Origin: Anaerolineaceae bacterium UBA6133 | GTDB lineage: Bacteria; Chloroflexota; Anaerolineae; Anaerolineales; Anaerolineaceae | DNA length: 5,465 bases | Direction of reading: 5' to 3' | NCBI GenBank assembly: GCA_002435825.1 | Contig: DIVL01000005.1 | Coordinates: 1 to 5,465, forward strand | Shown here: positions 5,450 to 5,465 of the stretch, piece by piece | Position numbering within the stretch: the first letter of the stretch is position 1 | How the letters are laid out: every line of letters starts with the position of its first letter | Made by a program: the position numbers and the translations under genes | The notes under the pieces: model-generated | The model's database searches: none | The model's input: only the letters and a program-made list of their open reading frames with translations | Told to the model about the DNA's origin: nothing

Positions 5450-5465
5450 TAGAAAATGTTACCGA

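Larger units (their letters stand above)
5304..5465 (-). other. AT-rich leader/promoter region upstream of the M23 peptidase gene
   Basis: No gene is apparent in these 162 nt. The part beyond 5395 is markedly AT-rich, as expected for a promoter region of the minus-strand gene. It contains a palindrome and a weak promoter candidate, listed separately, and the short word GTAATG three times on the plus strand (5351, 5424, 5438). The region is cut by the window edge. Confidence 0.5.

Overview
The window is bacterial and splits into two convergent transcription units that meet tail to tail around 3705/3726. GC content is moderate and genes are tightly packed. The F-type ATPase is of the alternate (N-ATPase-like) kind. 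The secreted protein on the minus strand ends in a Pro-rich '-FLPLV-' tail that I associate with extracytoplasmic proteins of Chloroflexota, especially Anaerolineae-like lineages. That makes a Chloroflexota host the best guess, but it is an inference, since the window has no rRNA or other taxonomic marker.

Positions 1-3705 (+ strand) are the distal part of an F-type ATPase operon. The order is a b subunit carrying a delta-like C-terminal domain, then alpha, then a small PII-like protein, then gamma. The first junction overlaps by 8 nt, the second by 4 nt, and the third has a 7-nt gap, so this is one translationally coupled unit. There is no separate delta gene between b and alpha. The b - alpha - gamma order at the 3' end, and the alpha and gamma sequences, fit the alternate/N-type F1Fo ATPases. 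The beta, epsilon, a and c genes are expected upstream and are not visible.

The most notable item is the 109-codon gene wedged between alpha and gamma (2466-2795). Its product has the length, N-terminus (MKMIMAIV), glycine turn (GGMLR) and C-terminal strand of the PstA/DarA family, the PII-like cyclic-di-AMP receptors (Pfam CdAMP_rec, formerly DUF970). Several residues that I recall as ligand contacts are changed. A second-messenger receptor-like protein placed inside an ATPase operon, coupled to the catalytic-core genes, suggests a dedicated regulator or assembly partner of this ATPase. That role is inferred.

Positions 3726-5303 (- strand) encode a secreted protein with a signal peptide, an M23 (LytM-type) metallopeptidase domain with all metal and catalytic residues visible, an Ig-like middle region, a P/proprotein-convertase domain and the -FLPLV- tail. 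Positions 5304-5465 are its AT-rich leader, with a good Shine-Dalgarno site, a perfect 14-bp palindrome and at most a weak promoter candidate. No RNA gene, mobile element or CRISPR array is apparent.
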